A DNA stretch of 64,000 bases from Macrophomina tecta (Eukaryota > Ascomycota > Dothideomycetes > Botryosphaeriales > Botryosphaeriaceae), in the NCBI GenBank assembly GCA_024180945.1, contig JAKSGN010000003.1:186001-250000 (forward strand). The letters are read 5' to 3'. Below are positions 1 to 11,529 of this stretch, piece after piece. Both the position numbers and the translations under genes were made by a program. Numbering within the stretch: position 1 is the first letter of the stretch; the number at the start of each line of letters is the position of its first letter. The notes under the pieces are model-generated. The model did not search any database, had not been told where the DNA came from, and saw only the letters and a program-made list of their open reading frames with translations.

Positions 1-1570
1 TGGCGACTCGATCCGCATCATCACGCTAGGCAAGCTCATCCGCAAGGAGTTCGACGTCACCCTCGGACTCGCGCAGCTCAGCAGCAAGAACACGACTGTC
101 AGCGGCCTCGCTGACTTCGTCCGCCGCGCGCGCTCCGGCTCTGCCCTCCAAGAACAAGAAGAGCCCAAGGTCGACCTCCTGAAGGAACTCAACGCGCTGT
201 CAATCTCCCCGCTGTCGAAGGAGCTGCTCGCGCACCCAACTAGCACCCTGCCCATGGGGGGTGCTACGGTCCTGCTGACGGGCGCAACCGGCTTCCTAGG
301 CACGCACATCCTCGAGAAGCTACTACACGACGACCGCGTCGCGCACGTCATCGCGCTGGTCCGCGCGGCGAGCCCGCGCCACGGCCTCGAGCGCGTACGC
401 AAAACCGCCCACATCGCGGGGTGGTGGAGCGTCGGCGACGCGGCTAAGCTGACGATTTGGGTGGGCGACCTTTCCCACACCAAGCTCGGGCTGAACGACA
501 AACAATGGGATGTGCTGAGCACAGGCGTGGACGCGATCGTGCACAACGGCGCTGTGGTCAACTGGAACGCCGACTTCGACAGGCTGAAGGCCGCCAACGC
601 GGAGGCGACGAGGGACTTGCTGAACGCTGCCGCGTCGTCGCCCGCCCACCCCAGGTTCGTGTACGTGGGCGGAGGCGTCAAGGGCATGGACACGCTGAGC
701 GACCTCCCCGCCGCGGCGAAGATGCTGGGCGCGCACGGGACGGGGTACGTCCAGACCAAGTTCCTCTCCGAGGCGCTGGTGCACGGCGTCGCGAAGGAGC
801 TGGAGACGTACCACCGCCACCACCAGCACATACGCCCCCAGACGCCGCGCTCGCCGCGCTCCCCGCTCTCGCTGCTGCACTCGTCGCCCGGCTCGCCACG
901 GCACCCGCCGCAGCACCACCACCACCAGAGCCGCAACGAGCTCCCCCAGCGCCAGAACCGCATCTCGACCGTCAAGCCCGGCCTCGTTGTCGGCGCCGCC
1001 GACACGGGCGTCGCCAACCTCGACGACTTCGTCTGGCGCCTCGTCGCGGCCTCGGCACGGCTGCGCGCCTTCCCGGCGGAGCCGCGCACGCACTGGCTCT
1101 ACCTGGCCGACGCCCACAGCGTCGCTCAGGCCGTCGTCTCGCAGCTCTTCCTGCCGTCGGCCGCCGCGCTCGTCGACATCGCGACCGGCATGACCGTCCC
1201 GGCCTTCTGGGAAACGGTGATGGCGGGGCTGGGCGTCGACGGCGAAAGCGTGGGAGAAGGCGGCGTGGGCCGGTGGCAGGAGGTCGAGTGGCGCGAGTGG
1301 ATGCAGCGCGCGCAGGAGGACCTGGACGAGGTCGGCGAGCAGCACCCGCTGTACCCCGTGCAGCACTTTCTGGGCCGTCTGGGCTCGGCCGAGACGCCGC
1401 AGGACTGGGTCGAGGGGTGCGACGAGGAGGATGGGCTGAAGAGGGCGGTGCGCAGGAATCTGGAGTACCTTGTTGACGTTGGCTTTGTGGAAGGGACGGC
1501 GCTTCAGCCGAGGCTGGCGAGGGAGAGGAGCGGAAGCGTCATTCGGAGGTCTGAGACGGCGAGGTTCTGA
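1..1570 (+). CDS. Carrier-protein / thioester-reductase C-terminus of an NRPS-like enzyme (5' truncated)
   Basis: The open frame enters from the left window edge (codons start at base 2) and ends at TGA 1568-1570, giving 522 residues here. The first residues read GDSI, the end of a carrier-protein 4'-phosphopantetheine site, so the start and any adenylation or PKS modules lie outside. From about base 260 a thioester-reductase domain follows. It has the Rossmann loop TGATGFLG and the short-chain-dehydrogenase catalytic pair in GYVQTK (Tyr...Lys). Such domains release a carrier-bound acyl chain with NADPH as aldehyde or alcohol. An insertion of about 50 residues rich in His, Pro, Arg and Ser (bases about 808-960) sits after the catalytic Lys. 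No intron is needed. It could be an adenylate-forming reductase (A-T-R) or the end of a larger NRPS; the window cannot decide. Confidence 0.88.
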   Translation, partial: GDSIRIITLGKLIRKEFDVTLGLAQLSSKNTTVSGLADFVRRARSGSALQEQEEPKVDLLKELNALSISPLSKELLAHPTSTLPMGGATVLLTGATGFLGTHILEKLLHDDRVAHVIALVRAASPRHGLERVRKTAHIAGWWSVGDAAKLTIWVGDLSHTKLGLNDKQWDVLSTGVDAIVHNGAVVNWNADFDRLKAANAEATRDLLNAAASSPAHPRFVYVGGGVKGMDTLSDLPAAAKMLGAHGTGYVQTKFLSEALVHGVAKELETYHRHHQHIRPQTPRSPRSPLSLLHSSPGSPRHPPQHHHHQSRNELPQRQNRISTVKPGLVVGAADTGVANLDDFVWRLVAASARLRAFPAEPRTHWLYLADAHSVAQAVVSQLFLPSAAALVDIATGMTVPAFWETVMAGLGVDGESVGEGGVGRWQEVEWREWMQRAQEDLDEVGEQHPLYPVQHFLGRLGSAETPQDWVEGCDEEDGLKRAVRRNLEYLVDVGFVEGTALQPRLARERSGSVIRRSETARF

Positions 1571-2963
1571 GAGCGGTCCATGGGAGGGTAACCTTTTAGA
1601 TTGAGTTTTCTCTTTGTCTCTTTGGTAGCGTGCTATTTGGTTTTTAGGATGTGGACATAGGGCTTTTCCTTTTCTGGCGGGTTTTGCGTTGTTGGACTCG
1701 TTCTGTGTACATCTGTTGTAATATCTGTACGTGGTACTATGCTGTTTCGTGTAGGCTTGTAGAATCTCGTTCATTATTAGCTGTTTAGATGCGCGTAGTA
1801 GACTGAGTTTGTTGTCATAGAAAATAGTTGGTATTCGCATTCAATTATCACGATATTTGCTATTTAACAAGATCGGTCCTTGCTGGAAGAACACATTGCA
1901 TCGTTATTCTCAAAACTTCCTTCAGCTGCTACGCCGTGATCAGAGCTGGTTGAACTCAATGGTTGTCCCTTAGAGGGCCTTTGGTGAAACTGCAAACTAT
2001 ATCACAGTGCCAAGAGCCACCACACTTACATTTGGATATTCTCATTTGGACTATCTACTGCTACGCGCATGTTCGCCTTCAAACAAGAGCGACCGATATG
2101 CCCTAATCTTAGCGGAACTGCCGAATTTGAATCAAGCAGCTTTTCCTTCTGAATGGGCTGTGCGGTGTGTATTTACCTGTGTGATAGGCTATGCCAACTC
2201 CTTTTTCACTTTCCAAACTGCCTACCCATGCGGCAGTGGTTATTATCTTTCACCAGTGGCCGTTCTCCGCAATTATATAAGATCGGTGAGTCTACCAAAA
2301 AAAGGTATGATAAGCAGTGCCTCCCTTAGGGAAACAACTCGGTAGCGGCGTAATTTCGAGAGAGAAGCGAGATGAACGTTGAGTCACTACACTAGCACTA
2401 TCCGTGGGCAGCGTCAAGCCTTACGTTCAAACGCTCATGGTCACGAGTAGGATCAGATGGGAAATCGCGCTTGTCATACCTTCGAAGGGCCTTTGGACAG
2501 CGTGCCGGTCGGCCCGGAAGAGCGGCGAGCAAGAGAGTTTCGTATCCTCCACTTAGTAATACAGTTGACAGGGCGTAGGATCCTTCACTGGAACGCCCGC
2601 CATGGCCAAGCGACTCGCAATTACTGCAACTCTTTTCCCATTCATGGAAATTCATTACGGATCTGACTGATCTGTCTTATCACAACCCTCAAGAATGTCT
2701 CCTGACACTCTCCTGACACTGTGGGCATCAGGCTTACTATCCCGCCATTTTCTTGCTTGCGATTCATGCTCCCCCGGAATCGGCTACTTACTGTCAGCGG
2801 CTATGCGGATCTGATAACTTCTGCCGCAGTTAAGGTTGCGGATGCATCTTTCAATAAGGCGTACTAGTTGAGCACTTAAAGTTTCCGTTGCCGACACTTG
2901 TTGGGGCTCACGCACTCGCCACCTTTGCGGCCTATTGGACTTTTTGAGAGGCTTATACATACT
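1571..2963. other. Intergenic region, no supported gene
   Basis: AT-richer spacer between the reductase gene and the oxygenase. Short ORFs occur (for example 2007-2345, 112 codons) but none carries a recognisable motif or splice-extended reading. It must hold the 3' UTR of the upstream gene and the promoter of the oxygenase; I cannot point to a specific element. Confidence 0.5.
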
Positions 2964-4112
2964 ATGGCCATCGAAATCCGTACCCTGGACTTTTCCAAGT
3001 TCCATAATGGGACCGACGCCGAGCGAAAGGAGTTTGCCCGGGGTCTTTTTGACGGCTGGTCCAAAGAGGGTTTCGTGAAGATCATCAATCATGGCTTTAC
3101 GAAAGATGACTTCGATCAGCTTTTTGAATGGGTACGATAAAAAAAAATATAACAACCACCACCCCCCACAACTTTGGACCCCCTATTCGGCAGCAAACCC
3201 TGACTTGTGTAGAATCGCAAATTTTTTGGTCTCCCAGAGGAAGAGAAAACGAAGGTGGCCAACCCGCCCACACCAAACCCGCAGCGCGGCTGGACCAAGG
3301 TGAATGGCGAGAAGACAGGGACATTGAACCAGAATGGCATCACGAACCTACGCAAACTTGAACACGGAGATCTCGAAGACGCAAGGGTGTGTGGATTGAA
3401 TTGCTGAATGCTTCCCTCTGCACCAAAGCTAATCTCAACCACGCAGGAACATTTCGATGTAGGCCCTCCGAACGACGAGGAGTACCCTAACCGCTGGCCG
3501 GCCGAAGAGGTGATTCCTGGCTTCCAGGCTTGGATTGAAACCTACTTCCGAAAAGGCCGGGAAATTTCGCTGGAGCTGATGGAAGCCCTCGAAATCGCGA
3601 CCAATTGCCCCAAGGGGTACTTCGCAGAAAAGTTCCAGACGGATGCGAGCGAGCTCCGCCTTAACCACTATCCTTCCGTCCCCGTCTCCAAGCTCGAGAC
3701 CGGCAATACCCGCCGCATCTGGCCGCACACGGACTTTGGAGTCGTCACTCTGCTCATACAGGACGGTCACGGTGGGCTTGAGATTCACGATAAGAGCAAG
3801 CCCGGAACCGTCTTCGTCCCGGTGAAGAAAACGTCGGACACCGAGTTCATCATTAATATCGGCGACACGCTCGAAAGGCTGACCAATGGCGTCCTGAAGG
3901 CGACCCTCCACCAAGTCACGTCGCCGCCACACCTAAAAGATCGCCATGACGAGGTTCTCCCGTCTAGACACTCCATCGCCTTCTTCCTCAAGGCCGATCG
4001 GAACGCGTCCGTGGGGGCAATGGACCATTTTATCAGCGAAAAAAGGCCGGCGGCATACGATAACATAACATCGCTCGAGTTCCAGAACCGTAGAACCAAT
4101 GTGCTGTATTAA
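2964..4112 (+). CDS. 2-oxoglutarate/Fe(II)-dependent oxygenase, isopenicillin-N-synthase-like (3 exons)
   Basis: Exons 2964-3131, 3213-3386 and 3447-4112 join in frame to 335 aa. Intron 1 ends at TGTAG, which restores the family-typical NRKFFGLPEEEK stretch; intron 2 runs GTGTGT...CGCAG. The N-terminal DIOX_N region is followed by the jelly-roll core with the iron ligands HTD (about base 3726) and the distal His in ATLHQVT (about 3900). The 2-oxoglutarate-binding Arg-x-Ser is in RHSIAFF (about 3965). Members hydroxylate, desaturate or cyclise small molecules, often in secondary metabolism. It lies on the same strand as the P450 downstream and the reductase upstream, so a joint biosynthetic role is plausible but inferred. 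An in-frame ATG exists further upstream at 2898. I chose 2964 because MAIEIRTLDF is the usual family start. Confidence 0.9.
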
Positions 4113-4835
4113 GGGTAGTCTATCGGCGTCCTTTGCTTTACGTGTAAATGTTTCCTGAACCTCTTTTACTAGCAACTAAATAAAGAATTCTTCTCCCCAC
4201 GAAACCTTGTGTATATGATCACGACTAAATCCAGATAATCACTCGCCGATTCTTGGAACTATGTTCGAACAGAAGAATTCTTTTGTATTGTTACTCATTC
4301 ATATTTTTAGACGAATTAAACTCGGGGAAAAAATAGACTCTGTCTATACCAAAGAAAGAGAAAAATTGGGAACACCCGTGCGAAAAGGAGTAAAAATTAC
4401 TTCATCAAACGACATTCATCTACGCTCTTCTTTGCCCGTCCTTTTCCGCCTGGATTCTTCTCTCACTTTCTTTTGCACGTCTTTGAATGAAGGAAAGTCG
4501 TGGTTTAGCGTAGATGTGGGTGAAAACTGACGTCAACAGCAAGTGCCCAATAGACTCTGATATTGTTTTATGTAAGAAAGTAGTCTCTAGGTCGATAGAT
4601 ATATAGTGCGCAGGCTATTCGCTTAGGTCTAGCCCACATGACTCGCGTGTTTCCCAGTCCGCCCGGTGAGTAACATCGGATAGTAAGCCAACTCGTATTA
4701 CTACGCATCTGTATATACGATTCTCGTTGGATGATTAGCTCGCTGCGGATCCTTGTTTGAGGTCCCTTTATCCATGCCAGCCATCCATCTATCCAGCTCA
4801 GAGAAAATTGGCCAGCAGGTTGTAGCTTCACAGGA
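4113..4835. other. Intergenic region, no supported gene
   Basis: Spacer between oxygenase and P450. It is AT-rich and contains only short ORFs without recognisable content. A TATA-like run (gatatatag, about 4597-4606) lies about 230 bases before the P450 start and may be promoter sequence. Confidence 0.45.
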
Positions 4836-6649
4836 ATGGGTCCGGAAGTCTTGTCGTCTCTGCCGGAGGCCGGGGCGGCCTGGATGAAATTCGTTGCCGG
4901 CTCCTTTCTTGGCTCGTGCCTTGGTTATGTATGCAACTCTTCTACATTCTAAATATGATTGCATTAACGTTTTGTTATAGGCATTGGTGATTGCGATCTA
5001 TCGACTTGTATTTCACCCGTTTGCGCGCTACCCTGGTCCATTTCTGGCGAAATTGACAAACTTCTACGCCGCCTACCATGCCTGGACAGGAGACATCCAC
5101 GTAGATATGTGGGAATGTCATGAACGCTACGATGAGTTGGCCTGTCTCTAAATCCGCAATACACAATGACTAACATCGCTAAACGCCTGGTTGTTCGATA
5201 TGCACCAGATCGTATTATGATTAAGAGCGTGACGGCTCTTAAAAGTATGTTGGAATTGTCCGATGACGGAGCAGCTGCTGATACATTCTAGCCGTCTATG
5301 GGCACGGAGCCCCGATGAAGAAAGCAGTCACATATGATGCACTGATTCACAAAGCACCGAATACTCTGACATTAAAAGATAAGAAAGAGCATGGCCGGAG
5401 AAGGAGGATTCTCGCCCAAGGCCTCTCCGACGCCTCCCTTAGACGGTTCGAGCCAAAGCTCGTCGAGCTTATCAAGGAACTATGCAACCAAATCGGCCCA
5501 ACAAAAGATGACGGCCAATGGTCTTCTCCTCGCAATATGGCAGATTGGTGTAGGCCGTTCCACCATCATTCGTTATAAGTCAAATCTAATATGAAGGTCA
5601 CAGGCAACTATCTGACATTCGATATCATGGCCTCGCTGATCTTCGGGTTGAACTATCACGCCTTGACTGATACGGCGTTCCGGCACGTGGTCAATGATAT
5701 CCATGAGTCGAATATCCGTGTGAGCGTGTTAATGCAAGCCTTGGAGCTCCGTTTTGCTCGACTTGACCGACGGCTTTTCCCCAAGTCTATTCTGGCGCGA
5801 AACTCATTTCTCAAGTTTGTCGGTAAACTGCTGCGGGATAGAAAACAGAAGCCTACAGACACAGACGATCTGTTCTCCTTGCTTGCCAATATGAAAGACC
5901 CGGAGACACAGTCAACATTGAGCCCAGACCAGATCGCGGCCGAGAGCACGACGCTGGTTGTTGCTGGTGAGGAAGACCTTCACCCATTTTCATACTGCAG
6001 GAAATGTTCCAAGTCGATGGGGCTCCATCCATCGTGGCATCGTGCTGATACTGACTGGGACCCAGGCACCGACACCTCGTCTACCGCAATGGCATCGACC
6101 TTCTTTTACCTCAGCAACAACCCGGACGCACTGGACAAAGCGTGCAAAGAAGTGCGCTCGAAATTTCCGAGCGGTGACGCCGTTCGCCCAGGCAGCTTGC
6201 TTACTTCGTGCCGCTACCTCCGCGCGTGCATCGACGAGGCGATGCGGCTGTCCCCGCCCGTCGGCAGTGTGCTGTGGCGCGAGGTCCAAGGAAGCGGCGT
6301 CAACGTAGACGGTCACTTTGTCCCAGAGGGCTACAACGTGGGCACTGCCATCTACGCGCTGCACCACGACCCCCAGCTCTACCCGCGCCCGTTCGAGTAC
6401 ATCCCCGACCGCTGGTTGAGCGACATGGCGCCCGGCGCGCAGGCCGCACTGAACCCCTTCTCCATCGGGCCTCGAAGTTGCGTTGGCAAGGGCCTGGCGC
6501 TGCACGAGATCCAGCTTGTTGTCGCCACCGTACTGGCGACGTTTGATCTGGAGAGAGTTGGGCCGGAAGAGAAAGAGTTCGAGTTGAGGGAGCACGTCAC
6601 CTCAAGCAAGAACGGGCCATTCCTGCGGTTTTCGTATAGGAAAGATTGA
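4836..6649 (+). CDS. Cytochrome P450 (6 exons; intron 2 lacks a usable 3' splice site)
   Basis: A membrane-anchored P450 of about 504 aa. Exons: 4836-4928, 4981-5135, about 5184-5244, 5292-5549, 5604-5966 and 6066-6649. An N-terminal hydrophobic anchor is followed by [10 protein letters not shown]. The I-helix oxygen-binding motif is AGTDTSSTA (split by the last intron), the ExxR is EAMR in helix K, and the heme loop is [12 protein letters not shown] with the cysteine ligand. The family resembles fungal benzoate-4-monooxygenase or trichothecene-type P450s acting at the endoplasmic reticulum with an NADPH reductase. Oddity: between the donor near 5136 and the coding sequence resuming at about 5184 there is no AG dinucleotide. 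Read-through hits TAA. The first AG (5207-5208) would delete conserved sequence and break the frame. The gene is therefore a recent pseudogene, uses a non-canonical splice, or contains a sequence error. Confidence 0.85.
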
Positions 6650-6803
6650 CGCAAGAAGACTTCATACCGAACAGCACAGGTGGACTCTCTGAGCTTGGTT
6701 TCGATCTCTCTTTTACTTCGATTGGCGCACATACACCATCCACCCCGGCGTACAATTTGACCCTTTATAGCCGTGTACAAAATCATGACCAATTCAAGAC
6801 TTC

Positions 6804-7253
6804 TCATTCACCGTTCTCAGCCCTTTTGATCTTCTCCGCTCTAATCGCCACCCCCTTCTTCAGCCTCTCAACCTCCACAACCGCGCGCTTGTGCGTGCCC
6901 CTTCCCGCCTCGCCCGCCGCATCTTCGGCGACGACGTCGAAGACGAACAGCTTGCCCTCGACGCCCTTGAACGTCGCCGTGGCGGTGATGGTGGCGCCCA
7001 GCGGCGTGGGCGCGCTATGCGTGGTCTCGACGTGCGCCCCGACGGACACCTGGCCGGGCGCGAGGAACGGCGCCAGCAGCTTGGCAGCCGCCAGCTCCAT
7101 GAGCGCGATCATGCGCGGTGTCGAGAGGACGGCGGGGAGCTCGATGCTGCCGGAGTCGGCGCTCTCGGCCGCGGCTGTGGAGGCGAGGTCGGCTGAGGAG
7201 ACGACCAGGGTCGCCGTGCCGGTGGCGCCGGGCGTCGGTTGGTTTGCGCTCAT
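6804..7253 (-). CDS. Hot-dog thioesterase, fluoroacetyl-CoA thioesterase (FlK)-like
   Basis: Single exon, 149 aa, ATG at 7253. The protein fits the FlK-type hot-dog fold: a central helix LSTPRMIALMELAA, then a strand ending TTHSAPTPLG and a C-terminal GRGTHKRAVVE strand. Thr45, Glu53 and His79 fall at the same spacing (8 and 26) as the catalytic Thr42-Glu50-His76 of bacterial FlK. A Gly (72) sits where FlK has Gly69. The family hydrolyses short acyl-CoA or acyl-carrier thioesters; fluoroacetate specificity cannot be inferred. It is convergent with the P450 (about 155 bases between stops). Next to a biosynthetic reductase, oxygenase and P450 it could act as an editing or release thioesterase, or be a housekeeping enzyme. 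The last residues are lysine-rich. I see no targeting peptide. Confidence 0.8.
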   Translation of the reverse strand: MSANQPTPGATGTATLVVSSADLASTAAAESADSGSIELPAVLSTPRMIALMELAAAKLLAPFLAPGQVSVGAHVETTHSAPTPLGATITATATFKGVEGKLFVFDVVAEDAAGEAGRGTHKRAVVEVERLKKGVAIRAEKIKRAENGE

Positions 7254-8817
7254 GCTGGCGATGCTGTCTTGGACGCGGCGCGGTCAAATCAGGAAGACTG
7301 GATATTGCGCCGTGGCAGCGACGGCGAAGGTGGGAGGATGGAACTTATAGCGCTTACTGCTCACGTAAGGCGCAGAAACACGTGTTAGGGCACCAGCTGC
7401 AAGAGACAGAGAGGCATCGTGCGCACGGCCCCCACCACCAGAAAAGGTTTGCCGGCTCAGGCTTGGCCCATCATTGAGCCTGTATTCTCACAATCATAGA
7501 TATGGGCAGTCGACGTTGCCGTATCTGGCCCGCATGTTGGAAACTTGTGAAACAGCGAAGCCCCATTCTCTCCGAAGGATTTCGCCCTGGCCGCGACCTG
7601 AGCAGGAATTCGAAATAAGCAAATTGTTTCTTTTTTTTTTTTTTTTTTTTTTTTGTTTTTTTTAATTTATCAGAAGAAACTCAAAGCCGGGCCTTCACGG
7701 CTTAGGCCGCAGTTACGGACGTCGTAACCCGTAAACACCCGAAACCCTTGCGAATGTTGTAGTCTGAGGCCTAGCAAGGCAGGAAAGCTTCGGGGGAATA
7801 CTCAGCAAGGCACGTGATATTACCATGCGTAGTATAATAGATAACTTTTTTTTAGCGATAATGGCGATGGTCCAACCCTAGGATAAGTGGGATGAAGGAT
7901 CACCGAACCTCAACAGGGTCGCCGCACTAGAACACGTGACTCGCAACGCACTCATAGGTAGCTCGCCTACAAGTATTAGGCAGCTCGTAAGGTCTTCGTA
8001 CCTTCGCATGTCAGTTGGACCTTATTACCCTCACGTTTTCCTCGTTCTGTTATCTTAGCCGTAGATTAAAGGCCATTTATAATACCAATCGCATTGTTAT
8101 AGTGAATATCTGCGTTCGAGACTGTGGAGACTTCGCTGATCATTCTGATTTAGAAGCCGGCGCAGATCTATCTCGTCGACGTCTTTGGTCACGCACAAGC
8201 AGTCTCTGCACTTGCAGCGATGACCATGCTGCGTTCCGGTTTTGCTGCATTCCTTCTTTGAGCAGCCCCACATCTTCATCATGTCTTCGGGCTGGGATGG
8301 GGAAACAGCTTCCTCGTATTCCTAGCGCTTGCCTTTGTATCCCTTCTAATGTATTTTTTACGAGCATGGTGCAGCACCCAGACGGAAATTTCTTCCAGCC
8401 TGGTGATGTGCCCTTACTTCCGCAGATTCAAAGGGCTTAATCTAGTGCGCACGGAGTCCCACTCTGTAAATTATGTAATGGTCATGTGAAACGAAGATCC
8501 TCTATCCCGTTTGGTGTCGGAGTTACCAAGGTGCAAAATGTCGTAGGAGATTAGCTGTTCAGGTAAGCAAATGAGTGGCGAGAAGATAGGCGAATGATAT
8601 CACAACTTGGTCACTAGAAAGGTTATTACTAATTGTAAGTCAGTTAGAGGAGGAGCAATCATGTGAGTTGATTAGAAAGGTTAGAAAGCTATCAAAGGGA
8701 TCACTTTTTAGATACACACTAGTAGTCGAGGTTTCCACTCCTCCAAAACACTCTCAGCGTATCCATCGCCAGTTGCTCCAGTTGGTTAATCGCAGTGAGC
8801 GCTCCTTGAGCGTGGTG
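7254..8817. other. Intergenic region with a long poly-T tract
   Basis: No gene supported. It holds the promoter of the thioesterase, a 33-base T-rich tract, and ORFs (such as 8015-8440) with no recognisable motif. The right end is the left flank of the hAT transposon insertion. Confidence 0.5.
7631..7663. repeat. Poly-T tract
   Basis: Run of 24 T, one G, then 8 T in non-coding DNA. Confidence 0.95.
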
Positions 8818-8825
8818 GCTCCCAA
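8818..8825 (+). repeat. Left copy of 8-bp target-site duplication (GCTCCCAA)
   Basis: GCTCCCAA lies directly before the left terminal inverted repeat of the hAT element. It is repeated exactly at 11551-11558 after the right end. Eight-base duplications are diagnostic for hAT transposition. Confidence 0.93.
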
Positions 8826-8846
8826 CAGACATCCCAGTAATAAATA
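8826..8846 (+). repeat. Left terminal inverted repeat of hAT element
   Basis: 21 bp beginning CAGACATCCCA. It matches the reverse complement of 11530-11550 at 20 of 21 positions. Confidence 0.93.
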
Positions 8847-9154
8847 TATATTTATTATTAAGGGCATATTTATTGTTAAGCTTTTCCATAAGGATAATAA
8901 TATAGACGCTGCCAATAAATATATATTGTTAACTATTAATAATATAGGCCCACTATTTTCCAGCGCCAATTCCCCCAGAGTGTTTCAGATTAAATTGCAG
9001 TCTTGTACGCATATTACTGCTTATCAGGCCTCTAGATAGGAGGTGAACTCCAATGTTTGTAACTCCTAGCAACCGAAACTGCTGCCTCGCCATACCCGTC
9101 ACGTTGCAAGTACGCAGTTCGTAATACATCAGCGACATATCTCTACACACGACA

Positions 9155-11448
9155 ATGGACGTCAACATATCCTCACTGCCCCAATCCAATGCCCCGTCAA
9201 GTTCTTCCTCCGTGGTACCCTCTGACAGTGCCTCACAAGTTGCCAGCACACTGTCAGAACCCGAGGCATCGTCAGCTCAGCATACGGTCAAGAGACGGAA
9301 ACTGAGAGCCACATCAACATGGGATCACTTTCGAGAAGCTCAAGGCGACGAGCCACGTACTATGAGCGGGAAATTACTTCACTACTGCACGCGTTGTCGC
9401 AATCCATCCTGGTCAACCCACATATCTGGCAACGCCCGCTATCATCTCGAGAAGGCTCATCACATACTTGTTCGAGAGGATTCAAAATCTCAAAACAGGC
9501 GCCAACTAGCCATCGAAAATGCCTTCGCAAGAACAACCGGCAAGCGGCTGCAGCAAGTCAGGGAGAATGAGATGAACACTCTACGGGGTGTAATCAATGT
9601 CGATGCCTTTCGAGAGGCACAGATGTTGCTATCCGCACATAAACATTTACCGCTCAACTTCGTAACCTGGCCGGAATACCAGGCACTTCTGGCCGCGATA
9701 AACCCTGCCGTTGAAGAGTTCCTAACTGATTCCGGTAGCACAGTTGCGGCGGACTTGGATAGGGCCTACGATGCGCATCAACAATCCGTAAAGGAATGGC
9801 TAGAACGTGCCCGGAGCCTCGTACACATTGCTATGGACGTATGGTCTTCTCCTCAGCGGAAGGCCTATATCGCTGTTCACGCCCAATGGGTTGACGAGGC
9901 CTACAAACCTCGGAAAGCATTGCTAGGGCTACCAAACCTCCGCCGCTCTCACGCCGGCACGGCTATGGCACCTCACTTGATGACGATTATCCGACAGTAC
10001 CACTTAGCGCCCCGAATCGGCTACTTCACTGGGGACAATGACGCAAAGAATGACACCTGTCTCCGCCAACTTGCTGTTGAGCTGTCGCAAGAGTACGGCC
10101 TTACACTTGACCCAGTGTCCTCTCGAACGCGGTGTGCCGGCCACATCATTAACTTGTCCCTTCAAGCCTTTCTCTTTGCAACTAGTGAGGACGCTCTGCA
10201 GGCCGCAATTGCGCAGGCGCAACACGAGGTAAATGATGTAACAGTTGCGGACGCGTTACACGACCAAATTCAGTCGAACACTTGTCACAAGAGTCACGAC
10301 AGGCGCAAGAAACGCCATGACACTGCCGGCTGGCGGAGCATCGGCCCAATGGGTAAACTCCACAACATTGCGGTGTTCATCCGTAATTCCACAGTGCGCA
10401 ACGATGCATGGGATGACATTGCAGAAAAGGCGCTTGGAATTGACAATATCACCCGTTGGAACTCATGGTTCAAGTTGCTTGATGCGGCTATCAGCCAAGA
10501 GGGTCCATTGTCAATATTCCTCAACCAATACCACAACGAGCTGGAAGACGACATCCTCACACATGATGATTGGCAAGTACTCAAAATGACTCACGAGTTC
10601 TTGCAGCCGTTTTACCAAGCGACCTTGGAGCAGCAAATGGAGTGGGCATCAATAGATCAGGTGCTAGAGAATATGGATATTCTTTTCATGCAGTTTGAGA
10701 ATGCCAAGGTAAGCCATGGACGGCTCGATCGATTACCAGACCTGGACTGATGTTAAAGCAGGGCAAATACGCCAGCAACGCGCGTATGGTTCATTCCATT
10801 CACATGGGTTGGTGGGTTCTCTCGAAGTATTATGAAGAGAGTGACAGAAACCCAATATATGCCACGGCATTATTGCTCCATCCAGAAAAGCGCCGGAGGT
10901 ACCTTGACCGCCACTGGGCAGAGGAATGGAGGCAGACCGCTATTGCTGGTGCACGGCAGCATTGGGCGAAGTACAAGGACCGGCCACTCCCGTCGGAGTC
11001 CGCGGCTCGGCTGAACGACGAACGACGGGAAGTAACACCGTACGAGCGTATCAAGCAGTCAATGAGTGTCTTGGATGAACCCGGAGATGAGGATGAATTC
11101 GAAAAATTCGTCAATTCTCCGCCAAGACCTATGACGACCAAAACACCGCTTGAATGGTGGTGTCGAGAAGAACAGAGGATTGAGTATCCACGTTTACACC
11201 AATTGGCCATTGACATACTAAGTGTGCCGGCGATGTCCGACGATCCGGAACGGGTATTCTCTTGCGCAAGGCGGACAATTTCTTGGGACAGGGCACGGCT
11301 CTCGCCTGATACTATCGAGAAGCTTCAATGCCTGAGCAACTGGGTGAAGAATGACTTGGTCCGCAAAGTCTACGTGGCAGTAGATGGTAAGGTCATGGAT
11401 ATTGCTGGCGGCAACGACGACATGCATGGCGCTTCAGTTTTATATTAA
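9155..11448 (+). CDS. hAT transposase (2 exons, 746 aa)
   Basis: Exons 9155-10708 and 10762-11448, joined across a 53-nt GTAAGC...AAGCAG intron. A Ser-rich N-terminus leads to a basic KRRK patch and a BED-type zinc finger: the Cys pair in HYCTRC and the His pair in YHLEKAH. The RNase-H-like core follows, with candidate catalytic aspartates in IAMDVWSS and GYFTGDND. The RCAGHIINL signature marks the insertion domain. The C-terminal dimerisation block contains EWWCREE...YPRL, then LSVPAMSDDPERVFS, which carries the third acidic residue, and ends ...LSNW. The protein cuts and inserts the element in the nucleus. It is intact with no premature stops. Codon usage looks coding throughout. The start ATG is the first in frame, about 330 bases inside the left end. 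Confidence 0.94.
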
Positions 11449-11529
11449 TAATTATTGATAAGCTTAGCAATCGATAATAATATTAGGATCTGCCAATGAA
11501 TACATAAGAATATGTCAATATTATGTATT

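Noticed and set aside
457..1476. 339-codon plus-strand ORF in another frame of the reductase gene
   Set aside because: Arg/Gly/Ala-rich frame shadow of the true gene.
323..1840. 505-codon minus-strand ORF opposite the thioester reductase
   Set aside because: It is the antisense of a GC-rich coding region; its composition is Arg/Pro/Leu-skewed with no family motif.
2007..2345. 112-codon ORF in the 1.6-3.0 kb spacer
   Set aside because: No motif, no splice extension, amino-acid use not coding-like.
8015..8440. 141-codon ORF left of the transposon
   Set aside because: No recognisable domain and overlapped by equally long antisense ORFs.
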